Source: Saussurea involucrata
Taxonomy: Eukaryota; Streptophyta; Magnoliopsida; Asterales; Asteraceae
Reading direction: 5' to 3'
DNA length: 64,000 bases
Assembly: GCA_033807775.1 (NCBI GenBank)
Contig: CM066312.1
Coordinates: forward strand, 27,191,696 to 27,255,695
Position numbers and translations under genes: made by a program. Below are positions 34,979-46,475 of this stretch, one piece after another (the first letter of the stretch is position 1; each line of letters begins with the position of its first letter). The notes beneath the pieces are model-generated. The model was not told the origin of the DNA. It worked only from the letters and a program-made list of their open reading frames with translations, and did not search any database.

Positions 34979-37822
34979 TGTCACACCCCGCTAAAGCGGA
35001 AGTACGGGATGTCACCGTTCACGGTTTCATTGCATAAGGTAGAATAAAACACACAATCATCATATCATAAAAAGTTTACAAAAGTACATCTTGTTCCAAA
35101 ATACAAACTTGTCTAAAAATAGAAATTGACATGATAAAGAAAAATGTTGGATGCCCTTACTTGTGGTGCCTTCTAAAGTTCAACCTTACTTGATATTTCC
35201 TGAAAAGCATGTAAAGGAGAGGGTCAACTATTGAATAGTTGGTGAGTTCACAGGTTTTCGGTATGCATAACAGTTGTAATGCCAATTTGTAAATCCGCAT
35301 AGTGGATTGAGTATTCGATTGTAGTTATAAAGCATCTTGGTAGATCCGTACAGTGGATAAAGAACTCGTTTGTCAACATGCGCAAAGTATAATGTTGTAT
35401 GGAAAATCCGATTGTTCACAATGCACAAGGTATATCCGTATGCTAAATGTTAAAGTAATGAGCCCACTACCCAAACCTACTGACAGTACACGCCCCAAAG
35501 ACACATGTTCCTCACAAACATGATAAAGAAGACGGCAACTATGCACTCGCGAGGTGAGTGGGGTGTCAACCAAATAACGTTATCCATAAAATACCAACGG
35601 CTCGCACAATGAGCTAATGGGTAATGTACTTTGTACCGGGGACTTAAAATGAATGTGAAACTCAGAATCAACTAACATAAGCATACATACCATAGCGCAT
35701 AAAAGTTCGTAGTAATGTAAATCATTTGAGTAAATAGTGCAACCGATGCCTAAGTAAATTGTAACATGCTTTTCACCCCAAAATGTACAAAATAGTAAAA
35801 AGGGGCTGTGAAAACTCACGGTGGTAAGCGAAGATGTTTCCAAGAGGTTCATGATGCAATCTGCACAACGATCCTACTTCAATCCTACGAAGGTAAGGAC
35901 ACTAGTAAGATTCTATGCTTACGCCTTAGTCCTTGATATCACGTAGTTATCCAAATCATCATAAAATGCCTTTATTGTGATTAAGTTTATAAGTTATAAG
36001 AAATTAACCGAAGTTAGTAATCACTATATAATACATTACATATGTTAGATTGAAGTTACCGCAATTTCATCATGACGAGTGACGAAAAGGGTCTAAAGTT
36101 AGAAGTTACATATAGTATATATATATACCGCAATTTCATCACAAGAATGATGAAAAGGGTTCAAAATGAAAAGTTAAAATATATAAAACGCATATACATA
36201 TAGTACGTAGGTTATATTAACTTAAATATGTTAGTATCACCACAATTTCCTCACAAGAAGTGATGAAAAGGGTCTAAGAGTTAGTTTTTAACCATAGCAG
36301 AAAGTTATCCTTTGCTGTCCAGAATTTATTGTCACTTTCAGTTCGTTTTTGGATATCTTCCAGAGGCATTTAGGTTAAGATATTTTATGTCCATATAACT
36401 TAATGTGTTAGGAAACGTTTGGTATAAAAACCATAATTTTGGAAGGTAGATAAGTCCATTAAATACTTTTTATAAAGCATCTACTACAGAAAACATAGCT
36501 GTTTGCACACTGTTTTTGTGACGTCTGTTTGAAGGTCGAAAACTTTAAGTTTTTGAGTGAAACCACTTGGGTTCGAATCTTAATATATAAACATAAATTC
36601 CAGAAGCAATTTCACCTTATTTGGTTAAATAATGAGAGAGTTATGGCCATTTGAAGAGAGAGGTAGAAATCTGGCAGATTGTTGTTAAAGATAGCTACTT
36701 GGAAATTGCATTTAACTTTAAATTTTGCAATGATTTTGTTCCTTTTGCCTTGAATCCGATTTGACACTTCCCCATACAGATATTTTCAGTTTTAAAACAT
36801 ATTTTTAAGCCATTTAAACCACATGCATGCTATCTATCAAACTCATCTTTTGTAAAAATTGAAAATGGGTCTTTGTGAAGATTTCTTTGTTATTCAAGCC
36901 TAGAGTTTGTGTTTGCCATATAAAATACAAGGTTTACACCACATGCATGAGGATTAAGATATGTATTTGATGAAATAGAAAGGTTTTCATAGAACTGTTT
37001 AGAACATCAAAGGTAGATTTTGAAGAAGAACACATGCATGCTAGTTAGAACTCTCAAAAGTTCATTCTTTGATCTTAACATAGGTTTGGTCATGGATTCA
37101 TCCCCTTTTTAATAACATGTAAGATGTTATGGTGATGAATCTACAAACATTAAGAATCAAAATCGTTTTTCTAGTAAACCATGCTTGAAAACCAAGATAA
37201 AAGTAGAAGAACTCAAGAAAATGTAAGAAAACAAAACAAATGATGGAAAATCTTCATCTATAGTGTCATTTACCTCTAAGAACACCTTCAATGTCTTGGA
37301 TATCTTGTTCCAAAGTGGCTGAAATGTGATGGTGTTTGAGAGAAAACTAGAGAGAAAAGTGAGATGAAGTTTGAGTGTTTGAAATGAGAGAAAAATGAGA
37401 GAGAGAGAGAGAGAGGGGTGATATGGGGAGGGGGGAGGGCCGGCCTTGGGAAGAGAGGGAGAGAGAGTGGAGTGTGTAGATGTATAAAATGATCGTGTTT
37501 TATTTTTATTTTTATTTTATTTTTATTCTTGAATTTGAATTATTAAATAGACAATTTACTATAATAATAATACTTGTTTTTATAAAATTATGCAAAGTAC
37601 ATATATATATATATATATATACATATGTATTTAGGGTATTTTAGATTGACATTTTATGAGGTTTATGGATAATTCCCTTATTAAGGCAAATGCTAGGCAA
37701 AATTCTCAAATTTTCCTAACACTATCGTTTTTACTGCTAAATTCGACTGTGCTGTCTAAAATATAAATAACTGCAATGTTCAATATAAATCTAACCTGAA
37801 ACGAAATTGGACGGTTGTCACA
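34979..37822 (-). mobile_element. Solo LTR in env-like ORF of element 1, TSD AATCA
   Basis: 2,844 bp from TGTCACACCCCGC to GGACGGTTGTCACA, flanked by AATCA at 34974-34978 and 37823-37827. No internal region or second LTR is present. The reverse strand ends GCGGGGTGTGACA, typical of a Ty3/gypsy LTR 3' end, so it lies on the minus strand. Three diverged copies of a block containing AATTTCATCA..GATGAAAAGGGT occur at about 36060, 36130 and 36240. GA and TA microsatellites lie at about 37393-37420 and 37600-37622. Confidence 0.88.
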
Positions 37823-38565
37823 AATCATCACTCCCAAACCAGAAGAAGAGGGCTAGGATTTTGGAGAACCTCTGTCAACCTACCCACCTCTTGATCCCTC
37901 TTTCAAACCCTCAGAAGATCGAGTCGCCCAATTATTGAAAGACATGGATGCCTTGAGAAAACCCATTCCTCCCCCTCTACCAAACAAGGATATGGAAGAG
38001 GTTGTCTACAAGTACCTGTACAGTGTAGGGATCAACGACATCCCATAGCCCACTCTCAAACCGGATGTGGTCGAAGAAATGGCTATTAAGTTCTTCAAGG
38101 ATAAACAACAGATGGTGGAGGATGTATACTCCATTTCCAAGATCAAAGAGGTTCTGAGGATCAAACTTCTGCACACCCAATGCCGAAACTTTTACTACTG
38201 CCAATACTTCGTGCTAAGGGTAGACAGATCAAAGATGAAGTTCACAGATGCCGACCTCAGAAACATTCACCCCTTCGATCTGGCAGAGCTTTACACATGG
38301 ATGGAGAACATATTTGGATGGAGGCAAGAGTACAGAAAGGCTCATTTAATGATCAAGAGTATCATGCAGGAGAAGTTAAAAAATTTCAGTCTGCTAGACT
38401 TCCAAGTCGCTCTGGACTTGGGAGTAAAGAAGACCAGACTCACAAACCCTGATGATCACTGCCCATCCTCTGTAAACTTTCCTATCCTACCCATTACCAT
38501 CATTTCCTATCCTCGTTTTGGCTATGTATTCCTAAATCCTCAAGGACAGAAGAAGCTTTTTGTAG

Positions 38566-40053
38566 TGTAACACCCCGTTTCCCAATTTACGTGATTTAAC
38601 TGTCTCTTTTGGGGTTGAGTTAATTTTTGGGTCGTTATGTACGTGTTCAGGATCTAGGGGCCAGTTTATCAATTTTGTAAGATGAGGGTGTGTTTTGGCA
38701 TGTATGTAAAGGGATGGAAACCCTAAACACCCTCATTTGCACCCATTTGTTTCTTTAGCAAAGAAGAGAGAAAAGAGAAAGGAATTTTCGGAGTTCTTGT
38801 GAGCTGCTGTGAAAGATCGACCGATTCTCCTTCGTTAACCGTTGGATCGTCGTGAAATTTGGACAGCGACTTCACGACCCTCTAATATATATTCTGACCG
38901 GAGGGATTTGGCATCGGAGTTCCCAGTAGAGAGAACCAAGTGTCCGAAGTTGCTGTATTTTCCAGGCGGAGTTCTTGTGAGCTGCTGTGAAAGATCGACC
39001 GATTCTACTTCGTTAACCGTTGGATCGTCGTGAAATTTGGACAGCGACTTCACGACCCTCTTATATACATTCTGAACGGAGGGATTTGGCATCGGAGGTC
39101 CCAGTAGAGAGAACCAAGTGTCCGAAGTTGCTGTATTTTCCAGGCGAAAGATTTGGTGATTTTGGAAGGTTCAAGTTGTGAAAGGTTCTAGGAGGATTGT
39201 TGTTCGCGGTCTAGAATTGCAAGGTATGTGTATTATGTTTAGAAATCAATAGAAATGGGGTGTATGAAATAGGATGTTTGGCAAAGTTTTATGGTATTTG
39301 GACTATCCTAGCTATGTCATTTCGGGATGAGAGTTGGGATAGAATTAGAGTTCCATTTTTGGGCTTGTTATGATATGTGTATGTATGAATGTTATAGGTG
39401 GTACGAGGTGATTATTATACACTGTGAAGTACTTGGTAATTGACATCTTGACAGGTGAGTACTCTACCTATATTATGTAAGTTATGTGTATGTAGTTGGA
39501 TTGCATGTGTGATTATGTGTATGTTGGCTTTGCCAAAGGAAAGAGTACCTATGGTGGTAGTAATACCCCTAGGGAATATGTTATGTATGAAGAGGCCTGG
39601 TACCAGTGTCTAGTTATGACCTTCCTTATTGGCTTTGTGCCTTAAGGAATGGAAGGATGTTACATGTATGTGATTGCTATGTTTATGCAAGTATGTATGC
39701 ATGATGATATGTGGTATAGGTGCGTGCTCACTAAGCGAAAGCTTACCCCGTTGTTATTCATCTTTTAGTGGCAGGTACATCTTCAAAGAATAAAGGAAAA
39801 GCTCCAGCTTGAAGCTTTTGGATTTGCGGCAGCTCAGCAGCTTATATTTTCTTTTGATGAATGATAGTTTTGGATTCTCTAAGCTTTTCAGTTGAATATT
39901 ATTTTTCTCAAACTTATTGGTTTTAAGTTGCAAACTTGTACTCTTTTCTATAAGATTATGGGATTTTATCTAAATGTTTTAATTACAAATCTTCCGCTGT
40001 ATTTTAAGGTTACTTTCCGTTAAATGAGTGTTTTAAAGATAAGGGATGTTACA
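38566..40053 (+). mobile_element. Solo LTR in env-like ORF of element 1, TSD TGTAG
   Basis: 1,488 bp from TGTAACACCCCGTTTCC to AAGGGATGTTACA, flanked by TGTAG at 38561-38565 and 40054-40058. Removing it with one TSD restores an open frame across KKLFV|GYDSQKYATK. A 178-bp unit (from GAGTTCTTGTGAGCTGCTG) is tandemly duplicated at 38791-38968 and 38969-39146. CTCACTAAGCG at about 39729 is a common plant gypsy LTR phrase. Confidence 0.92.
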
Positions 40054-40458
40054 TGTAGGATACGATAGCCAGAAGTATGCGACGAAGACCCTTCTACAAT
40101 TCAAAGAATCTTTACTGGAGCGTAGAGGCACCGAGTTCATTAACTTAGAAGCAGCAGATCAACTCATAAACGACATCGATGTAGCTTTGCGATTCAGAAA
40201 CTTGTACACATTCTTCTACAAAGAGCTCAAAAAGGAAGGTGGATTCGGGAAGAAGATCAACGACTTCCCTGATGCTAGGATTTAAGCTCTGTCAAATGAA
40301 ATCTTTTGTTTTACTCTATTATGTAATTCTTCTCTCTGTAATGCCTCTGGCATATTGCTTTAAATGCAAATCTTTTTACAGAGGTTGAAATTTACACCTC
40401 TTGTTCTGTTTTTAGCCTAAGCATAATTTTAGTTCTGTAAATTTTCTTTTTTAATACT

Positions 40459-40468
40459 TAGGGGAGAT
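40459..40468 (+). promoter_or_regulatory. Polypurine tract, copia element 1
   Basis: TTAGGGGAGAT immediately precedes the 3' LTR and would prime plus-strand synthesis. Element 2 has TTAGGGGGAGAT at the same place. Confidence 0.8.
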
Positions 40469-41168
40469 TGTTAGCTCCAATAGACTAATATTAGAAGTAT
40501 TGAAAAAGTAGGCTAAGTTCAAGACCACAGAAGACCTCTGCTGGATAACACCAAGTCTATCCGCACAAGCTCAAGCCGCTGTCGATCATTCCTCAAAGAA
40601 GTCAAGCTTAACCTAAAGATGACCTTCGGACCATAGAGCCTCTGTGAAACTCCACAGAGCCTCTGTGTGGCCAAACTTCTAGAAGACGAAGACATGCATA
40701 TTCAATATCAAGGAGCATGTGCCTCTCACGTACCTCTACCTGTACGAAGATTCTGAAGATCAATAGTACAAACACGTTCCTCAACTTTCCAGGTGTCACC
40801 TTTTTATGGGTGACAGCCTTTTGCTTTTATTGTTTTATGGCTCACCTTCACTATATGTAGAGAGCACTACCCTGCCATTTCAGGCACGCAACGCACAACA
40901 CACATATTCTAGAGTGAGAGTTTCTTGAGAGAAAACCCACACAGTAGTGTGTTATTGGTGTAATCCATATTAATGTTATTGAGGGATGACTTGTTGAGCA
41001 TTTCAAATACTGTTTGAGTTATTTCCATTTCATCTTTTAGTGTGTTAATCTACCATATTATCTAATCCATTTATGCTTTGATAAACACTTCCGCACATAG
41101 TTTCAAATACTCTGTTTTATGCATATTTGAATTTAATATATCATTGTTGAGTCAATCTGGGATTAACA
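40469..41168 (+). repeat. 3' LTR of copia element 1
   Basis: 700 bp, TGTTAGCTCC..GGGATTAACA. It keeps two good CACAGAG/CTCTGTG palindromes at about 40636-40664 that are partly eroded in the 5' copy. Confidence 0.93.
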
Positions 41169-41570
41169 TTATTAAAATATTATATATATTTGATAAAATA
41201 TTATTTCTCTCACCTAAACATTTTATTTCAAAGACTTTCATTGGTGGGATATAAAAACTCTCTTGGTAATCTTTTTTGTGATATCTTCAAATTTGGAAAA
41301 AAATTACACTCTCTCTTCTATTTTTCCATTTTGGAGATAGTTTTGGAGAAGCCGTTGGAGCACAAATTTGTCCAAAATCTCAATTTCTCCATTTTAGAGA
41401 AGCTGTTGAAGATGTTTTCTTTTTCATCTCTAACCCAACACTAAAAAAAGTTGAGATCAATAAAGTACACTTTCATATTTGGAGGTTAATAAAGTAAGCC
41501 TCTAAAAATTTATTGTTGATCCAAACCCTCTCAGTGATTTGACGACGACCCTTAGAATACTTAGTGAAAA
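41169..41570. other. Right flank of copia element 1, MITE-like AT-rich sequence
   Basis: No gene. Repeated TTTTGGAGA/TCTCCATTTTAGAGA phrases resemble sequence to the left of element 1 (24180-24300), so element 1 probably landed inside a small CTCCAA-rich repeat. Confidence 0.35.
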
Positions 41571-42389
41571 TTGCATTTAACATTTGTGTGTATTAGTGTT
41601 TCTCCATCAGTGATAATATGCTGAGCTGTTCAGTATCGCCGATAGCTTCTAATGTAAAAGCGTTTAATGTAATCCCTGAAGACAAGCCTCGCGACTAAAA
41701 AGTTCATCGTTGACATCGAAGACCAAGCTGATGAACAATGATAAGTCTACTCATGATCTGAAGCGACATTCAGTGAAACCAAGACAAGTCTACACATGCG
41801 CGACAATTCAAGAACAAGGCTTCAACGATAACTGACTTACATCAGGTCTCACTGATGAAAAAACCCATCTGCAATCGCTGTTCATGAAGTTTGTGGTTCA
41901 AGAATTGGTTGTTTTATCCTCTTGCACAAAAGTAAGAAGGTACAAAAGGAAGTTTGCTTTTGTCCATAATCGTACAACCACTCTGCCACCTACACTGTTC
42001 ACCATGGGGCCAAAAGCATGTCTTTGACAAAAGTCAGAAGCATGCACCCAATGAAAATATGACACGTGTAAAGTGATCCTGTCATGCATTAAATGCATAG
42101 GGTATAAGTAGAAGCAACATCTTTTATTTCGAAGGATCTCCCTGACTTCTTAGTGCAAATAGAAAAACCTTCTATTCTTCTACTTATCTTTTCTTTCTAT
42201 TTTCTAGTGCAAGAACCCTAGTGTTTCTCAAGTTTGTTTAGATTAGGTTTTACTTAATCTTATTCCGCAATAAACTATAAATTGAGTTTTTTATTTATCA
42301 ATAAACAATTTATAAAAGTAAATTTTGTGTTTGTGTTCAACCCCCCCTTTACAAACTTTCACCCTTGTAGAACCCCTTCGGGACCAACA
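41571..42389 (+). mobile_element. Copia-type LTR fragment with degenerate primer site
   Basis: The sequence ends CGGGACCAACA at 42389 and is followed by GTGGTGTTAGCCCC, which looks like a degenerate TGGTATCAGAGCC primer site. Alternatively the bases from 42394 (TGTTAGCCCCAGTACTC) are the start of another LTR resembling element 2's 3' LTR start at 56813. The left end is not clear. Confidence 0.45.
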
Positions 42390-42393
42390 AGTG

Positions 42394-43460
42394 GTGTTAG
42401 CCCCAGTACTCTAGTGTAAATGTGTTGAAAATATCACAAGTCAGAAGTACGTCAGAGACTAGACGTTAGAGACCAAGACTTCATGTAAAACACCAGATCT
42501 ATTAGGTAATCAATACGTCATCCATTGATCTTGAACAATCTAGATGATTAAATGAGAATTAGATACTTTCTCTCTCTAGATTCTCTCTCTAAACACTCTC
42601 TAGATATTACAATTAAGCTTTCTTACCATCAACTTACTTCAACAAAGCTAACTAATCCTCTTTATACCTTTACATTACAAGGCATGAAATCTAAGCTAGT
42701 TTGACTTTGACTGCTTTGACTTTTACTTTGACTTTACAATATTTGACAATTACCTTGAATTTCTCACTAAATCTTGAATACAATATAATGCTCTAACATT
42801 CTCCCTCTTTGGATTCAAGATTTAAAAAATATGACAGCAGTCTTCAGCTCTTGATCTTCAAAACTTTAACTCTGACTGCTTTAAACATTGAAGCTCTGAC
42901 AATCTTCAAACAGTTGTTTCTTCACAAGTTCACGTTGAACTAGATGCTTTGACAGTCTTTAAACTCTCAGCTTTGAAGAATCTGCAGTTAATCTTGAAAA
43001 GTCTTTGTATTTCACATTGTAAAGTCACTCATCTTGAATTTCAACTTCAACAAATTGTCATCAAGTCTTGAACATGAATTTCAGATCCTTGCAGCGTTGA
43101 TCTTTGCAACTTTAAAATCTTTGTAGCTTTGAAAACTTCGAAGCTTTGAGGCTTTGAACTCAAACTCTTTAAACGATTTCTTGAACTTTGCATCTTCATC
43201 TCTTGAACATCTTTGAAAATCAAACTCTCTCAAAACATCTTAGAACATCTTCTTGGCTTTGGCAGATCATTTCTCCCCCTTAATCTTTCATTGACATATC
43301 TCCCTTTTGTTCTGTATATTATTTCTCCCCCTTTTTGATGTTTTTGAGCATCATGATCATCAAAACTTTCATCAATTCAGCACGGTCTTTGTTCACCACT
43401 AACAGTCTCCTCCTTTTGATATGATATAGCCGTCAATTCCAAAAGAATTTTATCCGAATG
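42394..43460 (-). mobile_element. Copia 3' end fragments, mainly minus strand
   Basis: About 80 bp from 42394 match the start of element 2's LTR. Then, on the minus strand, an LTR begins TGTTAGAGCATTATATTG at 42799 and runs leftward, preceded by a polypurine tract (CCAAAGAGGGAGAA). To its right up to 43460 lie several further AAGGGGGAGAAAT-type tracts of internal 3' non-coding sequence. No coding domain is seen. Confidence 0.5.
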
Positions 43461-43726
43461 TGTAACACCCTCGAATTGGGAAAGAACAACTAAATAAATT
43501 TTTTGATAATGAATCCGAAATAATAGGATTTCTTCCTATAATTCAATAGGTGAAATACCTCAAATTAAAATCTATAATCAACCTCAACAATAAATAATTC
43601 AAGTCTTATTACAAAGACAAACTCACTTCGGGTATTACTTAACCCAAACACAAAGTGCTATTCCCAAGGGTAAATGCAGAAGACATCACTTAATCAATTC
43701 ACCTCTCGAGCACATCTCTAGCACAC
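43461..43726 (-). mobile_element. Truncated LTR fragment (TGTAACACCCTCG)
   Basis: It begins TGTAACACCCTCGAATTGGG, a typical reverse-oriented gypsy LTR edge, and stops abruptly where copia family-1 coding sequence begins. No second edge or target duplication was found. Confidence 0.5.
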
Positions 43727-44152
43727 AGTAGGATACGATAGCCAGAAGTATGCGACGAAGACCCTTCTACAATTCAAAGAATCTTTACTTGAGCACAGAG
43801 GCACCAAGTTCGTTAACTTAGAAGCAGCATATCAACTCATAAACGACATCGATGCAGCTTTGCGATTAAGAGACTTGTACACATTCTTCTACAAAGAGCT
43901 TAAAAAGGAAGGTGGCTTCGAGAAGAAGATCAACGACTTCCGTGATGCTAGGATTTAAGCTCTGTGAAATGAAATCTTTTGTTTTACTCTGTTATGTAAT
44001 TCTTCTCTCTGTAATGCCTCTGGCATATTGCTTTAAATGCAAATCTTTTTACAGAGGTTGAAATTTACACCTCTTGTTCTGTTTTTAGCCTAAGCATAAT
44101 TTTAGTTCTGTAAATTTTCCGTTTTAATACTTTGGTGGAGATTGTTAGCTCC
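43727..44152 (+). pseudogene. Severed 3' end of a second family-1 copia element (env-like C-terminus)
   Basis: GTAGGATACGATAGCC onward matches element 1 from 40055, encoding GYDSQKYATKTLLQFKES and stopping at 43957. The same 3' non-coding region and GGTGGAGAT polypurine tract follow. It starts within one base of the site where the solo LTR sits in element 1. Everything upstream is missing. Confidence 0.8.
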
Positions 44153-45080
44153 AATAGACTAATATTAGAGGTATTGAAAAAGTAGGCTAAGTTCAAGACC
44201 ACAGAAGACCTCTACCCGATAACACCAAGTCTCTCAGCACAAGCTCAAGCCTCTGTCGATCATTCCTCAAAAAAGTCAAGCTTAACCTAAAGATGACCTT
44301 CGGACCACAGAGCCTCTGTGAAACTCCATAGAGCCTCTGTGTGGCCAAACTTCTGGAAGACGAAGACATGCATATTCAAGATCAAGGAGCATGTGCCTCT
44401 CATGTACCTCTACCTGTACGAAGATTCTGAAGATCAATAGAAGAAAAAGCTTCAAGAAGATCAACAGAACTCAACAGAGTTCTGGTGAAACTAACAGAGC
44501 TCAACAGAGCTCTGTCAGAAGATCAACAGAAGAACTGTTCACAACCGAAGACCAACAGAGCTCTGGTCTATGAGCTCTGTTGTAGTGAAGACCTCTGTGA
44601 TGCCTAAGTCTCGTAAGAAATCCCAAGCGTTAGACAAGTGTCCATACTTTCCACGTATGCCCTAAAATTAGGAGACACACTTTCCACGTGTCATTCTAGG
44701 GTACGATAGTACACTGTCTTCACTTTATCAGGGCTATAAATAAAGAGGTAGTGGAACAAACAATTGTAAGCTTTGGGAAGAATAGTTTTCCAAAATTGTT
44801 TAAGCACATACTGCATCAATCCCGAGCACTACCTCCGTACGATATTGTTCCCTGTGAGATTTCAGGATACACCATTGATCTTGTTCTTGGTGTTATCCAT
44901 TATCAATATACGAGCAACGTTTCTTATTTGATCTTGTTATCATTATCCTGTTCTATAATTGATTCTCACCATTACAATATCATTTACACAATCACTCACC
45001 TTAATGGCTTTATATTTAAATGCTTCTGCTGTGTATATTACTACCATTAATGTGATACAACGTGAATCTGGGAACCTACA
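44153..45080 (+). repeat. Chimeric 5' LTR of copia element 2
   Basis: Bases 44153-44440 match the family-1 LTR (40469-40756). Bases 44441-45080 match the element 2 3' LTR (56896-57536). The switch lies at a shared TAG (44438-44440). A TATAAATA box lies at 44735-44742, with ACGTG-containing motifs just upstream (CCACGTGTC near 44685). The part carrying the TATA box is family 2. Confidence 0.88.
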
Positions 45081-45082
45081 AT

Positions 45083-45094
45083 TGGTATCAGAGC
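45083..45094 (+). promoter_or_regulatory. Primer binding site, copia element 2
   Basis: TGGTATCAGAGC, a perfect initiator methionine tRNA primer site, lies two bases after the LTR end. Confidence 0.92.
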
Positions 45095-45338
45095 TTGCTT
45101 GATTTTCTTAAATCAAACCATCCAATCTACCAAGGTTGATTCACTGTTGTTGATTGTGTGTGCATTTATACTGTTTTAAAGTTTAAATTAAAAGTTTAAA
45201 AGTTAATACACCACTGTTTTAAGCTTTCCAGTCTAGATTAAAGATATTATCTACTGTTCCATTGGTTACTATTTACTTACTTTCAGTTTATACTATTTCA
45301 AATCCAGTTGAAACTGTTATACCCTGTTTTTCTGAAAA

Positions 45339-46475
45339 ATGGCAAATAACAATATCAACGCTATTTATACTGCTGGTTCTCTGACTAAGCCTCCTACTCT
45401 TCTGAGAGATGAATATCCTCAATGGAAGATTAGGATGGTTAACTTCCTTGAGGGGATGGACAGAGATTTAATGCGTTCTGTCACGGATGGACAATTCAAA
45501 CCCATGGTTTTGGTTCCACGTGTACCCGCAACACAAACTACTGCTGAGATTCCTACTCACCTTGAACCCAAAACCACCGGATTCACTGATGAAGAGACAT
45601 TAAAAATGGAAAATGATCTAAAAGCAGTTAGACTTCTGATTATGGCCATTCCTAATGAAATATTTCAAGAACTAGATTCATGTGTTACTGCCAAAGAAAT
45701 CTGGGATCAACTTCTTAATCAGCTTGAGGGTGGCATCAAAACCCAAAAGAACAGAAGGACCCAATGTATAAATGAATACAACGATTTCAAAGCACTTCCT
45801 GAGGAAACCTTACAACAAACCTACAACAGATTCAATGTTTTGATAAACAAATGTAAAAAGTGTGGGGTTGTTAGGTCGAAGGAAGATAACAATGTTTTGT
45901 TCCTGAAAAGTCTTAATGATGAATGGTTAAATCTGTCCATGTCTTTACAAGCTAACCAAGATCTAGATGCATGGTCTCTTACCGATGTGTATGGCACTCT
46001 GGCCGCACAAGAGAAGGATGTTATCAAACAAAAAGGCAAATCCACCATTGCAGGACCTATTGCGTTAGTCTCTGAATCAAAGAAATCCACAGAAGGAAAA
46101 ACCAACAGAGAAAGTTCCAGCAGAGGAAAGAAGAAGAAGAGTAAGAGTTTGGTAGCTGAAAGTGATACAGACGAAAACTCGTCAGATGAAGATGACGATA
46201 TAAATGCGTTTGCTAAATCTCTCGCATTAATCACTCAACAATTCAACAAGAGATTTGGCAACAGAGCATTCGACAGAAGAGGTAGATATGAAAAAGATGA
46301 GAACAGAGCTTATGCTGCACCCCCACAACAGAACCATCACAATAGAGCTCCGACAGAACAGAGACAGCAACAGAAGTTCAATACTCCTGCTCCACAGAAG
46401 GCTGATGCTGCCCACACTGCTTTAGATGCGGTAAACCTGGCCATTTCTCTGCTAACTGTAAAGGAAAACTCGTAA
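45339..46475 (+). CDS. gag: gag of copia element 2, frameshifted before the zinc knuckle
   Basis: 378 codons from ATG 45339 with the gag core (LLRDEYPQWKIRMVNFLEG, LLIMAIPNEIFQELD, LEGGIKTQKNRRTQC) and an acidic K/S-rich linker. The CCHC knuckle (CFRCGKPGHFSANC) is present at 46418-46459 but in another frame, so a one-base change shortly before 46418 separates the capsid part from the knuckle and pol. Confidence 0.9.
   Translation: MANNNINAIYTAGSLTKPPTLLRDEYPQWKIRMVNFLEGMDRDLMRSVTDGQFKPMVLVPRVPATQTTAEIPTHLEPKTTGFTDEETLKMENDLKAVRLLIMAIPNEIFQELDSCVTAKEIWDQLLNQLEGGIKTQKNRRTQCINEYNDFKALPEETLQQTYNRFNVLINKCKKCGVVRSKEDNNVLFLKSLNDEWLNLSMSLQANQDLDAWSLTDVYGTLAAQEKDVIKQKGKSTIAGPIALVSESKKSTEGKTNRESSSRGKKKKSKSLVAESDTDENSSDEDDDINAFAKSLALITQQFNKRFGNRAFDRRGRYEKDENRAYAAPPQQNHHNRAPTEQRQQQKFNTPAPQKADAAHTALDAVNLAISLLTVKENS

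Larger units (their letters stand above)
31291..40285 (+). pseudogene. Env-like ORF of copia element 1, broken and split by two solo LTRs
   Basis: ATG 31291 opens a Ser-rich N-terminus. Stops at 31435 and 31762 and a shift near 31790 interrupt a domain with YVHQFWQSCRFDEE, FLGLGG and PPIWNPLFSILNRCLTGKTG that aligns with the element 2 domain at 51110-52040. Lys-rich patches (about 32515 and 32670-32760) and acidic or coiled segments follow to 34978. After the first solo LTR, 38067-38570 encodes a second domain (FTDADLRNIHPFDLAELYTW) shared with element 2 at 55838. The second solo LTR inserts after KKLFV, and the frame resumes at 40054 and stops at 40285. Comparable ORFs in Sireviruses are called env-like; no membrane segment or fusion function is evident here. 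Confidence 0.75.
24302..41168 (+). mobile_element. Copia element 1 (Sirevirus-like, full length, with nested insertions)
   Basis: The 5' LTR (24302-24989) and 3' LTR (40469-41168) both run TGTTAG..AACA. TTATT flanks the element on both sides (24297-24301 and 41169-41173). The span of 16,867 bp includes two solo LTRs (34979-37822 and 38566-40053); without them and one TSD copy each it is about 12.5 kb. Domain order gag, protease, integrase, reverse transcriptase, RNase H places it in Ty1/copia. The PBS, GGGGGAG polypurine motif and additional env-like ORF between pol and the 3' LTR fit the Sirevirus (SIRE/Maximus) lineage. The LTRs differ at many positions and the coding region is full of stops, so it is old and dead. 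Confidence 0.93.
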
